DNA of 64,000 nt, taken from Sambucus nigra. Taxonomy: Eukaryota; Streptophyta; Magnoliopsida; Dipsacales; Adoxaceae. Below, one piece after another: positions 50,301 through 60,882 of the stretch. Numbering within the stretch: position 1 is the stretch's first letter; each line of letters opens with the position of its first letter. Location: positions 71,873,244-71,937,243 of the forward strand of contig OX422215.1 in assembly GCA_949130495.1 (NCBI GenBank), written 5' to 3'. The translations under genes and the position numbers were made by a program. The notes under the pieces are model-generated. The model made no database searches and was not told the DNA's origin. It saw only the letters and a program-made list of their open reading frames with translations.

Positions 50301-53209
50301 AACCTGAAGACAGGGAAAGTACTTCATTCATTACCCCTAGGGGAACTTATTGTTATAATGTTATGCCTTTTAGTTTGAAAAATGCAGGAGCGACATACCA
50401 GCGGCTGGTGAATAAGGTTTTTGCCGAACAAATCAGTTGCAACATGGAAGTCTATGTCGATGATATGCTGACAAAGAGAAAGAAAGCCGCTGATCATCTA
50501 GTTGACTTAGGTCAGACCTTTAATCAACTGGATAAATACCAAATGAAGCTCAATCCGACGAAGTGCACATTTGGAGTACGAGAAGGAATGTTCCTCGGGT
50601 ACATCGTCAACCAACGAGGCATTGAGGCGAATCCAGAAAAGATCAAAGCTCTTTTAGGGCTGCGATCTCCAACGACGAAGAAAGAAGTGCAGAGTCTTAC
50701 AGGACGAGTTGCAACGCTCAACAGATTTGTATCCCGAGCAACTGATCGATGCCTTCCATTCTTCAAAACACTTCGAAAAACTTTCGAGTGGAATGATGAA
50801 TGTGAAAAAGCCTTTCGAGACGTGAAGAAATATTTGGGAGCACCTCCACTGTTGTCCAGGCCAGTAACGGGAGAAAATTTGTACTTATACCTGGCAGTAT
50901 CAGAGAAGGCAGTCAGCTCGGCATTGATCAGAATGGAGAATGGAGTCCAGAAGCCAATTTATTACACAAGTAAGGCTTTCCGAGGTGCAGAGATCAGGTA
51001 CCCAAAGCTAGAAAAATTGGCATTGGCATTAATTGAGGCAAGTAGAAGAATGAGGCCATATTTTCAAGCCCATACCATCATCGTGTATACCGACATGCCA
51101 TTGAGACAGGCTCTTCATAAGCCAGAAAAATCAGGGAGACTGATGTACTGGGTAATAGAGCTCGGTGAATATGATATTGTGTATGAACCCAGATCATCAC
51201 TAAAAGGGAAAGTTGTAGCAGAGTTTACTTATCCTGATACCCCCGAGGAACAAAAGTTGCTCGCTGATCAACCTGTGGATGTTACAGGATCATCAAACAC
51301 AAGCCCAGACCAACTCCGGTTGGTAAAAGGTCTTGTGGATGTTGAAGGATCATCAAATTCGAGCTCAGACCAACTACGGTTGGTAAAAGGGAGAGAAGAG
51401 ATGATCGACGAGGAGCGAAAAATATCAGGGGAGGATGAAAGCAAATAACAAATATTTCACCGAGGAATCTTGTCAAAAAAGAAATTTGAAGACGAGTTAC
51501 CTACATGGAGATTATATGTAGATGGGTCATCTTGCACAACAGGTTGTGGAGCAGGGATTGCTTTAAACACCTCAGACGAGATTGACATGGAATACGCCCT
51601 ACGATTCCAATTCAAAACTTCCAATAATGAGGCGGAGTATGAAGCCATGATAGCAGGTCTTAAGTTAGCAAAGAACATGGAAGCGCAACAAGTGGTGGTA
51701 TTCAGTGATTCTCAATTAATTATGAATCAGATGATGGGGACATATGCAGCTAAAAGAGAATTAATGGTCAAGTATCATGCAAAAGTGATGGAGTTGTTGG
51801 CAAAATTTGATGCCATTCAGTTGATCAGAATACCAAGAATGGAGAATGCACAAGCAGACGCACTGGCTCGAATAGCATCAGCTACTCGTACCGAGCTACG
51901 AAGAACGATACCAATTGAAGTATTAGAAAGTCTAAGCATAGATGAAGACTTGACGATGAATGTTATTACCCTTGATTTAGGACCATCTTGGATGGATCCC
52001 ATCAGGGCATATATTGAGGAGGGAGAATTACCGGAGGATAAGCTCGCTGCCAAGAAATTGAAGTATAAAGTTACTCGGTATGTACTAACTAATGGTGTTT
52101 TGTATAGACGAGGAATTATGGCAGGTTTGCAAAGATGTGTACATCCCTCCGAGGTGAAAGAATTGATTGAAGAGATCCATGAAGGGTCTTGTGGAGCACA
52201 TGTAGCAGGTCGGACACTTTTACAAAGAGTGATGACACAGGGGTACTACTGGCCAACGATGAGGGCTGATTGTATAGCCTATGCCAAGAGATGTGATAAA
52301 TGCCAACGTTTTTCCTCCATCAGACGAACTCCACAAGCATTGTTGACACCCATAACTTCCCCTTGGCCATTTTCCATGTGGGGAATTGATTTGGTTGGAC
52401 CACTGCCAACGACCCGAGGAAGATTCAAGTACCTCGTCATCGCAGTGGATTATTTTACTAAGTGGATAGAAGCCGAGCCACTTATTGATATGACATACGA
52501 GAAGGTGTACCAATTCGTTTGGAAGAACATCATCTGCCGATATGGTCTCCCTCATGCCTTCATCACAGACCATGGAACACAATTTGATAACGAGGAGTTC
52601 GCAGCCTATTGTCGTCAGTCAAACGTTTTGAAGGTTTATTCAGCACCAGGCCATCCTCAGAGCAATGGACAAACTGAAGTGACGAACAGAACATTACTAA
52701 ATGGTTTAAAGAAGAGGCTAAGTGAGGCTAAAGCTAATTGGATTAATGAGCTACAGTCAGTATTGTGGGCTTACCGAACAACTCCCAGAGCAGCAACTAG
52801 AGAATCACCATATATGATGGCATTTGGACGTGAGGCTGTAATACCTGCCGAGTTGGGTCTTCCAACACACAGAGTGCTGAATTTTAATTCCCCAGTCAGC
52901 GACTTAATGAGAAGATTGGATTTGAATATGCTCGAGGAGGTTAGAGAAGAGGCAGCAATTAGGAATGCTGCTTACCAACAATGAACAACTTTGTTCTACA
53001 ACAAGAGGGTGAAGAAATGCGACTTAAAAGAAGGAGATTACGTGCTAAAGAAGGTCATTCAGAAGCACAATAAGTTGGAAGCAAATTGGCATGGACCTTA
53101 CCGAGTTACAGAAGTTGTTCGACCAGGAACTTACCGAATAGTAACTCTAGAAGGAGAGGAATTTAAGAATGCATGGAATGCTGAACACCTACGCAAGTAT
53201 TATCAGTGA
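47321..53209 (+). pseudogene. gag-pol: Element G gag-pol polyprotein, one frame with five in-frame stops
   Basis: From ATG 47321 to TGA 53207-53209 (1963 codons) there is no frameshift. Gag: disordered N-terminus, core around YDGKTDPVLHIEQYQAAA, zinc knuckle YCEFHKDHGHTTKNC near 48755. Protease: VLVDNGSSADIVYY near 49288. Reverse transcriptase: FMDAYSGYNQI and YVDD at 50453-50464. An RNase H is followed by a spacer with two DQLRLVKG units (51300-51400), then a second RNase H with YVDGSS, NNEAEYEA, FSDSQL and AQADALA as its four acidic sites, the dual arrangement known for Tat elements. Integrase: KRCDKCQ, GIDLVGPLP, ITDHGTQFD, SNGQTEVTNRT and a GPYRV tail. Stops: TGA 47792, TGA 49067, TAG 49715, TAA 51446, TGA 52982. 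Start chosen at the first ATG after the primer site in the gag frame. Confidence 0.95.
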
Positions 53210-54370
53210 TGTAAAATGTAAAGCAGTTCCATCAATATGAATAAAACGATGATGTTTCGCCATCCTCTTTCTTTTATTGAAAGTTTTTCGGGGAATACTA
53301 GTGTACAACACTACACTGTTCAGCAAAAAAAGCAATACCGATAGTTCAAACCCAGATCAACTCCGGTTGGTAAAAGGGCGAGAACAAACTATACTCCTTT
53401 GGTTAGGAGGCGTACACTATCTCAGACCAACTTCGGTTGGTAAAAGAGTTAGTGGACATGATAGTTCGAACTCAAACCAACTCCGGTTGGTAAAAGAGCG
53501 AGAACATGATAGTTCGGACCCAGACCAACTCCGGTTGGTAGGGCGAGAACACCCCATACTCCTTTGGTTAGGAGGCGTACATTAGCTCAGACCAACTCCG
53601 GTTGGTAAAAGAGTTAGTGGACATGATAGTTCGAACCCAGATCAACTCTGGTTGGTAAAAGGGCGAGAACAAACCATACTCCTTTGGTTAGGAGGCTGAC
53701 ACTGGCTCAGACCAATTTTGGTAAAAGGGCAAGTGGACATGATAGTTCGAACTCACACCAACTCCGGTTGGTAAAAGAGCGAGAACACGATACTCCTAAA
53801 AAGGCCAATCTCAGTTGGTTAGGAAACAAGATATGCTCTCAAATGCCAACTTATGTTGGTCGGGAGGTAAGAATTATTCCAGAAAGGACAAAAGCTCCTC
53901 GTAGAACAAAATATTCCAAACTGAACCAAGTATGGTTGGTCGGGGATAAAAACCCACTAACTGTAGTTGGTCGACGAGGAAAATTCATCGACCTTGGTTG
54001 GTCGGGCACATTTTATGAAAAAGACAAAAAGTTACCAAGTATGGTTAGTCGGGGATAAAATCTCACTAACTATAATTGGTCGACAAGCTTATTTAACAAC
54101 CTTGGTTGGTTGGAAAAATTTTAAATATTTTTATACTCATTACTTTATTGTTAAGTGATCGAGCAACATTACTTATACTTGTAACTTTTTTGGTCAATGA
54201 ACCACACGATATTATTATGCAAGCACAAATATAAAGTGTTTGACAAATACAAGACAACAACAATACAAATTTGCAAACAAAAATGAAATTCTTTCATTAA
54301 AGTCAAAATGAATTACACAAGTTTATTACATTGATATTAAATTGTGTACTAACTATTACATCAGAACCTC
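53210..54370. repeat. Hairpin-repeat spacer of element G
   Basis: Between the convergent 3' ends of pol and the antisense gene lies an array of a ~47-bp unit (A: GATAGTTCGAACCCAG, then ACCAACTCCGGTTGGTAAAA) alternating with a ~70-bp unit (B: ACTCCTTTGGTTAGGAGG, then the same core), about 53337-53790. The core ACCAAC-TCCG-GTTGGT is a 6-bp-stem hairpin. Up to about 54110 it continues as diverged copies with GTTGGTCGG. Open frames at 53277-53585 and 53684-54058 arise from the repeats and are not genes. Confidence 0.85.
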
Positions 54371-56691
54371 CTATTCTACTGGTCTTTTCCCTGCTGCTTT
54401 TGAAACAGGCTCCTCGCCAGCATGAGGATCTTCCAGGCAAAGGCGAGAATTGATGAAGTTAGGATCTCGAAGCATTCTGACGTTCATTATTGAAGGTGTG
54501 TCCAGAAGATGCTCGGGACGAGATACCTCGATCTGAGAATGAAGATTGTAGTCACCGAGGTATTTTGCAATTAAGCTCCGAGGAATGGCACGAGCTGGGA
54601 TCCATTCCATGTCCAAATTATATGGTGGCACTGGCAAGTCAAGTACCCCAGGATCATGATAGTCCCAAAGATAATGTCCCTGCTCGACTTTCAACACACA
54701 TAAGGCATTCAGCCAACCTTGCTTGTAGCCCTCGTTATTGGCATTCTGGATACGATCATCTAAGTGGAATAACGCTTCGTTGTATCCAGCCATCCAGAAC
54801 TCCCTGGGCTGTTTATTAAATTGAAATGTCAACTTTTCAAGCTTCTCGTGAAGGTTTCTGGCAAGAACATCCTTATTATCCAGAGCAGACTTTGTCGAAG
54901 CAAGTTGATCCTCCAGATTTTGGATTTTCTTGGACATTTTAGACAAAGCCCGATCTTTTGCATTCAATTGGAACGCTTGGGTTTCCAATGTTGATTGAGT
55001 ACGAGCTTCTTCAACCGTACGACGAAGAGTTCTTGATCGGCCCCGAGTAGGTGGAGTACTTTGTTCCTCGACAACATCCTGAGCAACTCTTCCTCGTCCA
55101 CGAGAACCTCTTCCTCATCCCCGAATAGCAGTAGAGGTACCCGACCTTCTCAAAGAGTCCAATTCTTGCCTTAATTTGGCATTCTCAACCTCCAAAAATA
55201 AAAATCCCTCGTCGGTCACTGGGATTACAGCTCTTGAAGATGAAGCTGCAGACTTATACTGTGCCAACTCTTTCTGCAAATTGTTATTCTCTTGCTCCAG
55301 CAGCTCGACAATCTGTCTGCATGTTTCGACTTCACCCCTTAGGGTTCTCTCTCTCACTTCATAGCCAGCAAGCATCTTGTCATAACCTGTTTCAGCACTA
55401 AGTTGTTTGAGTTTCTTCTCATACCCTTCATGTAAAAGAACTGAAGACTCTTTATATTGCTGCTGAAGTTCATCGAGAGTACCTTGCAAGTCTTCAATCA
55501 TTTCGTAATAAGCCACATTGTTGGCTACAGCACGATCAAGAAGAAATTTCAAGTATTGATATGCCTCCACTGCTTGATCTGAAGCATCATGACCAAGGAT
55601 ATCAGTATTTTCTGATGCACTCAGGTCAGTATGGCCAGCTTTAAAATATGCATGGCATTGCTACATCAGTTTTGTATCATTGGCAGAAAGCAATTCCATT
55701 CTAGCCATAAACTAGTAAAGAAGAGAAGGCAAGAGTTAATAAAAGAAGCAGACAGAACATCAACAACGTAGAGGAACAAAAAGGTGATTTTTATTACATC
55801 ATCAAAAGGAGTACAGCATTCAGAATACAGAGTACAAGTAAAAGAAAATAAAATAGATACCGAACAACTTCACACCTTTTCCTTGTCTCCCAAGACTTTA
55901 TCGGGAGGCTGGGACGAGGAGCTCGGTTGCTTGGTGGAAAAAATAATTTTGTCGGCTGGAGTTGGAACTTGTTCAGGAGGAGCAGGCAAAGATGAAATCT
56001 CCTCGGTAGCTGTCTGAATAGGTTGGGAAGCAAGGACTTGATCACCCACTGTCATTGAAGACTCCTCGGATGCAGCTTCGTCTTCTTCCTCATCTTCAAT
56101 TACAGGAGGGGGACCAGGAAGATGTTATTGAAATAGCTCAGAGTCCTCGCTAACCTTCAATTCTTACAGGGCAGCAACCCAACCATCTCGGAAGTACTTC
56201 AAACTCCCATACTGCACCTGGGTCATCATGGCTCCTACCCCCCTGTCCCATCCTTTATCCCAACCGGTACAAAAAGATTTTTTCACAGCCACTTTTCTTT
56301 TCATTCTCTCCGAGGAGAGCTTCTCGGATAGAAGATCCTCGGAGGCTTTCAACTTGGCCTCCACCTCCTCCTTCTGGCGATTTATTTCTCGCAGAAGGGT
56401 TAGCTCTTCCTCAGCCGATTTCATCTTATTTTCAAGCTCCCCAAAGCTTGTGAGCTTCTCGGCATATGTTTTGTTCTCTCTCTCCAAGTCTTTCACCTTA
56501 TTTCCCAACTGCACCTTCTCTGCCTCAGATGCAGCCAATTTCTTCTCCCAATTACCCCTATCCTCGTCATATTTTTTACGGGAATCCTTCAAAGATTGGG
56601 CCAAACTATGTAAAGCATCCTCTACTCCAGACGAGGAGCTAGAAGCCTTGATCGCTTCATCTTTCTTCACTATGGTGTTAAAGAAACTCAC
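54371..56691 (-). pseudogene. Element G antisense gene: exons 3 and 4 only
   Basis: Minus strand: exon 3 56691-55876 and exon 4 55711-54371, separated by a 164-bp intron (55712-55875), the same length and phase as in A. Exon 3 is a coiled coil (VKKDEAIKASSSSSGVEDAL, then GWDKGWDRG) with two stops near 56164 and 56125. Exon 4 is a coiled coil ending in FWMAGYNEALFHLDDR, GWLNAL and WIPARAIPR; it has a TAG near 55665 and a TGA at 55115. Exons 1 and 2, with the gypsy-type transposon domain, are missing: sequence resembling intron 2 runs straight into 5' leader sequence near 56755. The exon 3 splice acceptor has lost its AG. The promoter region survives. Confidence 0.78.
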
Positions 56692-56818
56692 CAGCGGGAA
56701 AAAGAAGAAAATAATGATAAGTCATTACAGAGATACTTGTATTGATGGAAAGAAAGACTATGGAAAACTCGAAAACAGAAATTGGAAAAGGTAAAAGACG
56801 GTGATATTGTCTATGAAG

Positions 56819-56826
56819 TTTAAATA
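56819..56826 (-). promoter_or_regulatory. Putative TATA box of the element G antisense gene
   Basis: The minus strand reads TATTTAAA in a block conserved with element A (4021-4160), including ATTACGCTACCGGCGGCT. It lies about 255 bp inside the 3' LTR and is directed toward the antisense gene. Confidence 0.5.
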
Positions 56827-57070
56827 CTTTGCCTTGGGAAACGACGAAAGAAATGATTACGAAAAGGAAACTATTACGCTACCGGCGGCTAAAAGGACAA
56901 AAAGTGCACGAAGATCGAAGCGCTTATAAAAATGCAAAAAGGCGGATTTCGCGAAATTGGAAGGAAATTCAAATACGAAGAAAATGCTCCTAAAACCCAG
57001 GAAGGTCATTTAATATTTCCATATACCGAGAAAGAATGTTCCATACTCCTCAAAGTTCGAAATATGAAAC

Positions 57071-57082
57071 ATTGGGGGCTTC
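57071..57082 (+). other. Polypurine tract of element G
   Basis: ATTGGGGGCTTC directly precedes the 3' LTR, the usual place for plus-strand DNA priming; element A has ATTGAGGGCTTC at 4288-4299. Confidence 0.7.
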
Positions 57083-57652
57083 TGTTGATACCAAAATTAG
57101 CATGCTGATATGGACGAATAATAAGAAGACACGTGTCAATCTACGTGGCACAATAGCGACGAGGAAGTTTATTCCCCCGACCTAGTCATACTCACTCCGA
57201 GCAACATGTATACTCCGAGGAACTCCATCTCTCCGAGGAACTCCAGCGCTCCGAGGAACTCTTGAACGACAAGCAACTAAGGCGGTTCGAGCTGCATCTC
57301 GACCACAGCATTGATTGCCAGATAATCAACAGTTCAACTATTCATTGAATGCTTATCATCTTGACGCACTCGCTTGAAGAGCATTAAATGAATTACCCTT
57401 TCATATGTATATCATTTAATGTATCACCCTTTCAGATTATAGCCTCAAGGCTATAAATACATTGTATTACCCTCATTCAAGGGGACCGGAATTTCTTGAT
57501 AGTACTTGTAATCGAGAATTCCCCAAACACTCAGCAATAACATAACAGTGGACGTAGGCCATTCATATAAGGCTGGACCACTTTAAAATCTTTTGTCTCA
57601 TTTATTTATCTGTGATTGAATAATTAGAGTAATCTAATTTTTTACATCAACA
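57083..57652 (+). repeat. 3' LTR of element G (570 bp)
   Basis: Identical to the 5' LTR except for about ten substitutions. It is followed by GGAAG (57653-57657), the right target duplication. Confidence 0.97.
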
Positions 57653-57750
57653 GGAAGCATAGAAATAGATGAAACATAAATATGGGCATAAAAAAGAGGA
57701 ATGTGGCTTGTCAGACTAGGTTGTGGCCGCTAGGCGTCCTTGAGGAAGCG

Positions 57751-58270
57751 CTACAGCATCCCCTGCCCTACGAGCCTCTTAATTTCATCTTTTAGAGCAT
57801 AACATTTCTCAGTGCCATGGTCGTGGTCCAGATGGAATTTTCACCACTTGGCTTTGTTCCTCTTGTGGGGTGGAGCTTTAAGCTTCTCTGGCCACCTCAG
57901 CAGCTTGTCCTCTTTTATGGACTCAAAGATGTCTTCAACTGGGAAGGCCAATGGTGTGTAGGACTCAAAGACCCTTTTTTCCCTCTCCACTTTCATTTTA
58001 TGGCTCTTGTTGGCTGCTTCTGCGAATGGAACTTTTGGTATTACCGCGGCAGCGAAGGCTGATGAGGTAGTGATCCTGGGTGCCGCACCCACATTGGCTG
58101 AGGCTGCAGCCTCAAGCACGAGGACCCTCTGGGTTAAATAGTTTACTTGGGTTTGGAGTGAGGCATGGCTGTCGTAGAGATGGTTAAGGTGATTGTACAG
58201 CTGTATAATCTTATCTTTGACTTCTGTGCTCTGGATGAATTCTCCTTCTATTTTCTGCTTTGTTAGTCTT
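57751..58270 (-). pseudogene. Element C gag remnant without core
   Basis: The minus strand reads a helical segment (IIQLYNHLNHLYDSHASLQT), a short Ala-rich linker, the conserved gag tail VEREKRVFESYTPLAFPVED and RWPEKLKAPPHKRNK, then a zinc-knuckle-like FHLDHDHGTEKC. The usual gag core (DGKTDP...YDQ region of about 150 residues, as in B and G) is absent between helix and tail. A TGA at 57841-57843 replaces the first knuckle Cys and a TAG follows at 57751-57753. Pol should follow but does not. It is either an internal deletion or a reduced gag of a non-autonomous family. Confidence 0.65.
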
Positions 58271-59035
58271 TACAAAGTATATATAATCTGAGGCAGAACT
58301 AGCAGAAGTGAGTAATCACAGAAATATTGGATTAACCGAGTATGAAGTTGGGATGCAGCATTTGAACTGTTGCATGATATTACTGATGAGGCCACGGCCA
58401 GTAAGGCACATAGGTGTACTATCGTGGCCTTTGAATGATATTCACTAAGGTTGATATGAAGACCACCTGAGTCCTTTCCCCGATGATTTGGAGCTATTAT
58501 AATAGAACTGAACTAGTAGGGGCTGTGATAAGAAAGGCAGCTGAACTTCCAGACCACATCCCTGTCTAGGCAGTGAAGGGAACAATCCCCAAATTATAAC
58601 CCAAAAATTGAGTTTTTCTCCCGAAACACGTGGAGAGCGTACCTACTAGGGTCTATCAATGAGAGAATATCATCAGGGTGCACAAAACAACACGATTATC
58701 ATGATAAACCCTAGATCATAGGCAAAGAACAACAAAAAGGAAGTAAATATAATCCTTCCCTAATCACTCATCTTTACGGGGCTAAAGCTCATCATGCTTT
58801 TCAGCATTATCTAGATGAAATGATATCATAGGGGTATGTAAAATAGATCTAAGGTCATAAAATGAAGACCCAAGAATAGATCTGAATATATGGAATACCC
58901 ATTTAAGGGTGTAAATATAAGATAAAGCTCAATAACCAAAATTTACTCATGAGATGATGATCCAAAGGATCCTCGTGAATAAAATAAGGTGTTTAAGAAA
59001 TCAAAACATAGAAAAACAATATTGAAGTACCTCAT
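58271..59035. other. Untranslated leader of element C
   Basis: Non-coding sequence between the primer site and the gag remnant; no motif is recognised. Confidence 0.5.
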
Positions 59036-59053
59036 TTCCCATAGACGATGCCA
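59036..59053 (-). other. Degenerate primer-binding site of element C
   Basis: The minus strand reads TGGCATCGTCTATGGGAA, 3 bases from the LTR. It differs from the element B site by three transitions. Confidence 0.75.
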
Positions 59054-59056
59054 AAT

Positions 59057-59707
59057 TGATGATACGAGAAATCATCCACTTATCGCTCTCGTATCAGCAA
59101 ATCAAGAGTAAAGTGCATAATAAGCAAACGAAGCAAGTAAAGAAAGATAAAATACAAGATATAAAGTGGTTCAACCCCTAAAATAGGCCTACGTCTACTG
59201 TGTTGCTTCATTCTCATTACATGCGTTGCGTAGTACAATATGATTGAGCTTAAAGAGGCGTACAAGTATAAGAATAAAGGAGAATATATGATGTAATGAT
59301 TATGCTGGGATGCTGGATTTGTGGCTGAGATGCTTGAGTGAGAGCCCCCAGCGAGGTATAGAGAGAGATCATCTCTGAGCCATGTAATAAATGGACCAGG
59401 TCTAGAATACTGAATCCGTCAACCTCAAGGTGTAGTCCTCTATTTATAGGTGGTGTAGATGCTGGTGGATGAAATGGGGTGCGGCCAGTTAATATCATAA
59501 GACTGGGTCGTACTCTGTAGTAAGTAGGGGTCGTGGCCTTAGCATGAAGGTGCCACACCCTGTGTACGAGGGGCAGTGACAGGTTCCAGTGAAGCATTTT
59601 ATAAGGCTGCATCCTGTAAGTTATAGGTTGCCACAACAAGTCTTCAACACTTGCCCATTGTATACATTATGTGGTAGGGTACTATATCTTTCATATCAAT
59701 AACTTCA
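59057..59707 (-). repeat. 5' LTR of element C
   Basis: A direct repeat of 37844-38519, lacking its 22-bp tandem duplication. The minus-strand TATA box is the complement of 59441-59448. The outer end is uncertain by about ten bases. Confidence 0.85.
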
Positions 59708-60517
59708 TATCTCTATAAGTTTTTATTCATTCTACTTAAGAAAAATAATTTCACTCTAATCGACTATAACAAAATTATAATTCAAAGCTCAATGTTATTA
59801 ATTCCTTAACAAATCTCCCACGTTAAGATTATAAATTCTCGTCGATTAGATTACATTAATCAAAATTATATTTAATAGACTTTTTAATAATTCCTTGAGC
59901 TCGTTCGCCTAACTTAGTTTATATGATGAATAATTGAATCCACCGGGGTTGATAATCAAAACTTATAAGTTATATAAATGGGTATCATCAACATTCATAT
60001 CGAGATACGAATCCCATCCATTATTAACCTTCACCATTACTCAATATACTAAGCTTATTGATTAAGAAATGAATATCACTCGATAGGTCAAAGTAACGTT
60101 GACTATCAATCATATCTAAATTAAGAGTTTAAACTCATAGTAACCGTGAAATGTGAATTATTATATAGTCATGGTAAAGACACTTATCTCAAACTTATCA
60201 TTTTCAACACAGACAAAGTGTATTGGCATAATAGGTCAAAATTATATGAAACTAAATTATTCTTCTACGATTCAATCGATGGTTTGTTTAGATCCATCTA
60301 AGTTTGTGAACCAGGCTTATAGGACATAATAATCAACAATCTAATCTTTCGTGTGTAAGCCTAACTCTACACACCGAATAATCTATTTTTTAAATAAAAA
60401 ACATATGCATCATCATTATAGAAAAATATAACATAAACATTGCATGTTAATATTTTCACTAAATGGACATCCTGAAGTTCACTTATAAACCACGACTTTT
60501 AGTATATAATTCCAACA
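59708..60517 (-). repeat. Right part of LTR F
   Basis: AT-rich, no gene. It ends ATATAATTCCAACA and is followed by unrelated sequence. See the LTR F entry for the reasoning. Confidence 0.5.
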
Positions 60518-60801
60518 CTCTTGTGAGAAATTTGAGAGTAACCCTGTAAATATGCTAGATCTAGGTCGGATCTGCGTGATCTAAAAATGTTTATTAATCA
60601 CATAATCAATTCCATATATCTAGAAAAAATTCTATCAAATCCGTAAACAGATCGTATCCGAGTTTAAGTACATACATTTACTTAAATTTTATTACATAAA
60701 TTCTTTATATCATACTATTTTATTATATAGATATGAGTTTATATTATGAGTAAATTACAACTATATCCCCTACAATATTAGAAAATTTCAAATACACCAT
60801 A
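60518..60801. other. Unassigned AT-rich sequence
   Basis: Nothing supportable is seen here. Confidence 0.5.

Positions 60802-60879
<78 letters not shown>
60802..60879. repeat. (AT)n microsatellite, about 78 bp
   Basis: An almost pure AT array with one interruption (TACATA) near 60816. Confidence 0.97.

Positions 60880-60882
<3 letters not shown>

Larger units (their letters stand above)
46688..57652 (+). mobile_element. Element G: complete, recent Tat-type Ty3/gypsy element (10965 bp)
   Basis: Two 570-bp LTRs with perfect TGTTGAT/ATCAACA ends and a perfect GGAAG target duplication bound it. By hand count the LTRs differ at 10 positions with no indel (about 1.8%), which at 1.3e-8 per site per year suggests roughly 0.7 million years, indicative only. 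Order: 5' LTR, primer site, gag-pol (47321-53209), hairpin-repeat spacer, a shortened antisense gene on the minus strand (56691-54371), polypurine tract, 3' LTR. It is the youngest datable insertion here and sits inside element C. Confidence 0.97.
37844..59707 (-). mobile_element. Element C: gypsy-type element with gag remnant and antisense gene but no pol
   Basis: LTRs at 37844-38519 and 59057-59707 are about 90% identical by eye, so C is older than G. A degenerate primer site next to the right LTR sets the direction right to left. Removing the solo LTR (39580-42487) and element G (46688-57652) leaves about 6.6 kb inside: leader, short gag remnant (58270-57751), a repeat-rich spacer, the convergent antisense gene (42546-45053) and a stretch before the 3' LTR. 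No protease, reverse transcriptase or integrase sequence is found. Confidence 0.82.
36931..60517 (-). mobile_element. LTR F, split by element C
   Basis: The outer ends TGGGAATATAATT (36931) and ATATAATTCCAACA (60517) form an imperfect inverted repeat with TG/CA termini, and a primer-site-like sequence lies beyond the left end. Without element C the LTR would be about 1.7 kb (36931-37843 plus about 59708-60517). The right part has no coding frame. The assignment as one LTR interrupted by C rests on the matching termini and is moderately supported. A TG-AATTATA start on the minus strand is common in Ty1/copia LTRs. Confidence 0.55.

Noticed and set aside
53337..53790. CRISPR-like alternation of palindromic repeats and spacers
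   Set aside because: The intervening sequences are themselves repeated, and the context is a plant retrotransposon.
53277..54058. Two open frames with repeated DQLRLVKG after pol
   Set aside because: They are the translation of the non-coding hairpin-repeat array, with no start context and no similarity outside the repeats. The repeat itself is reported.
37839..59703. ATAAT/ATAAC as target duplication of element C
   Set aside because: It requires the LTR to end at ATATCA, but both LTRs continue with the same ATAACTTCAT, so the boundary and the duplication are not secure.
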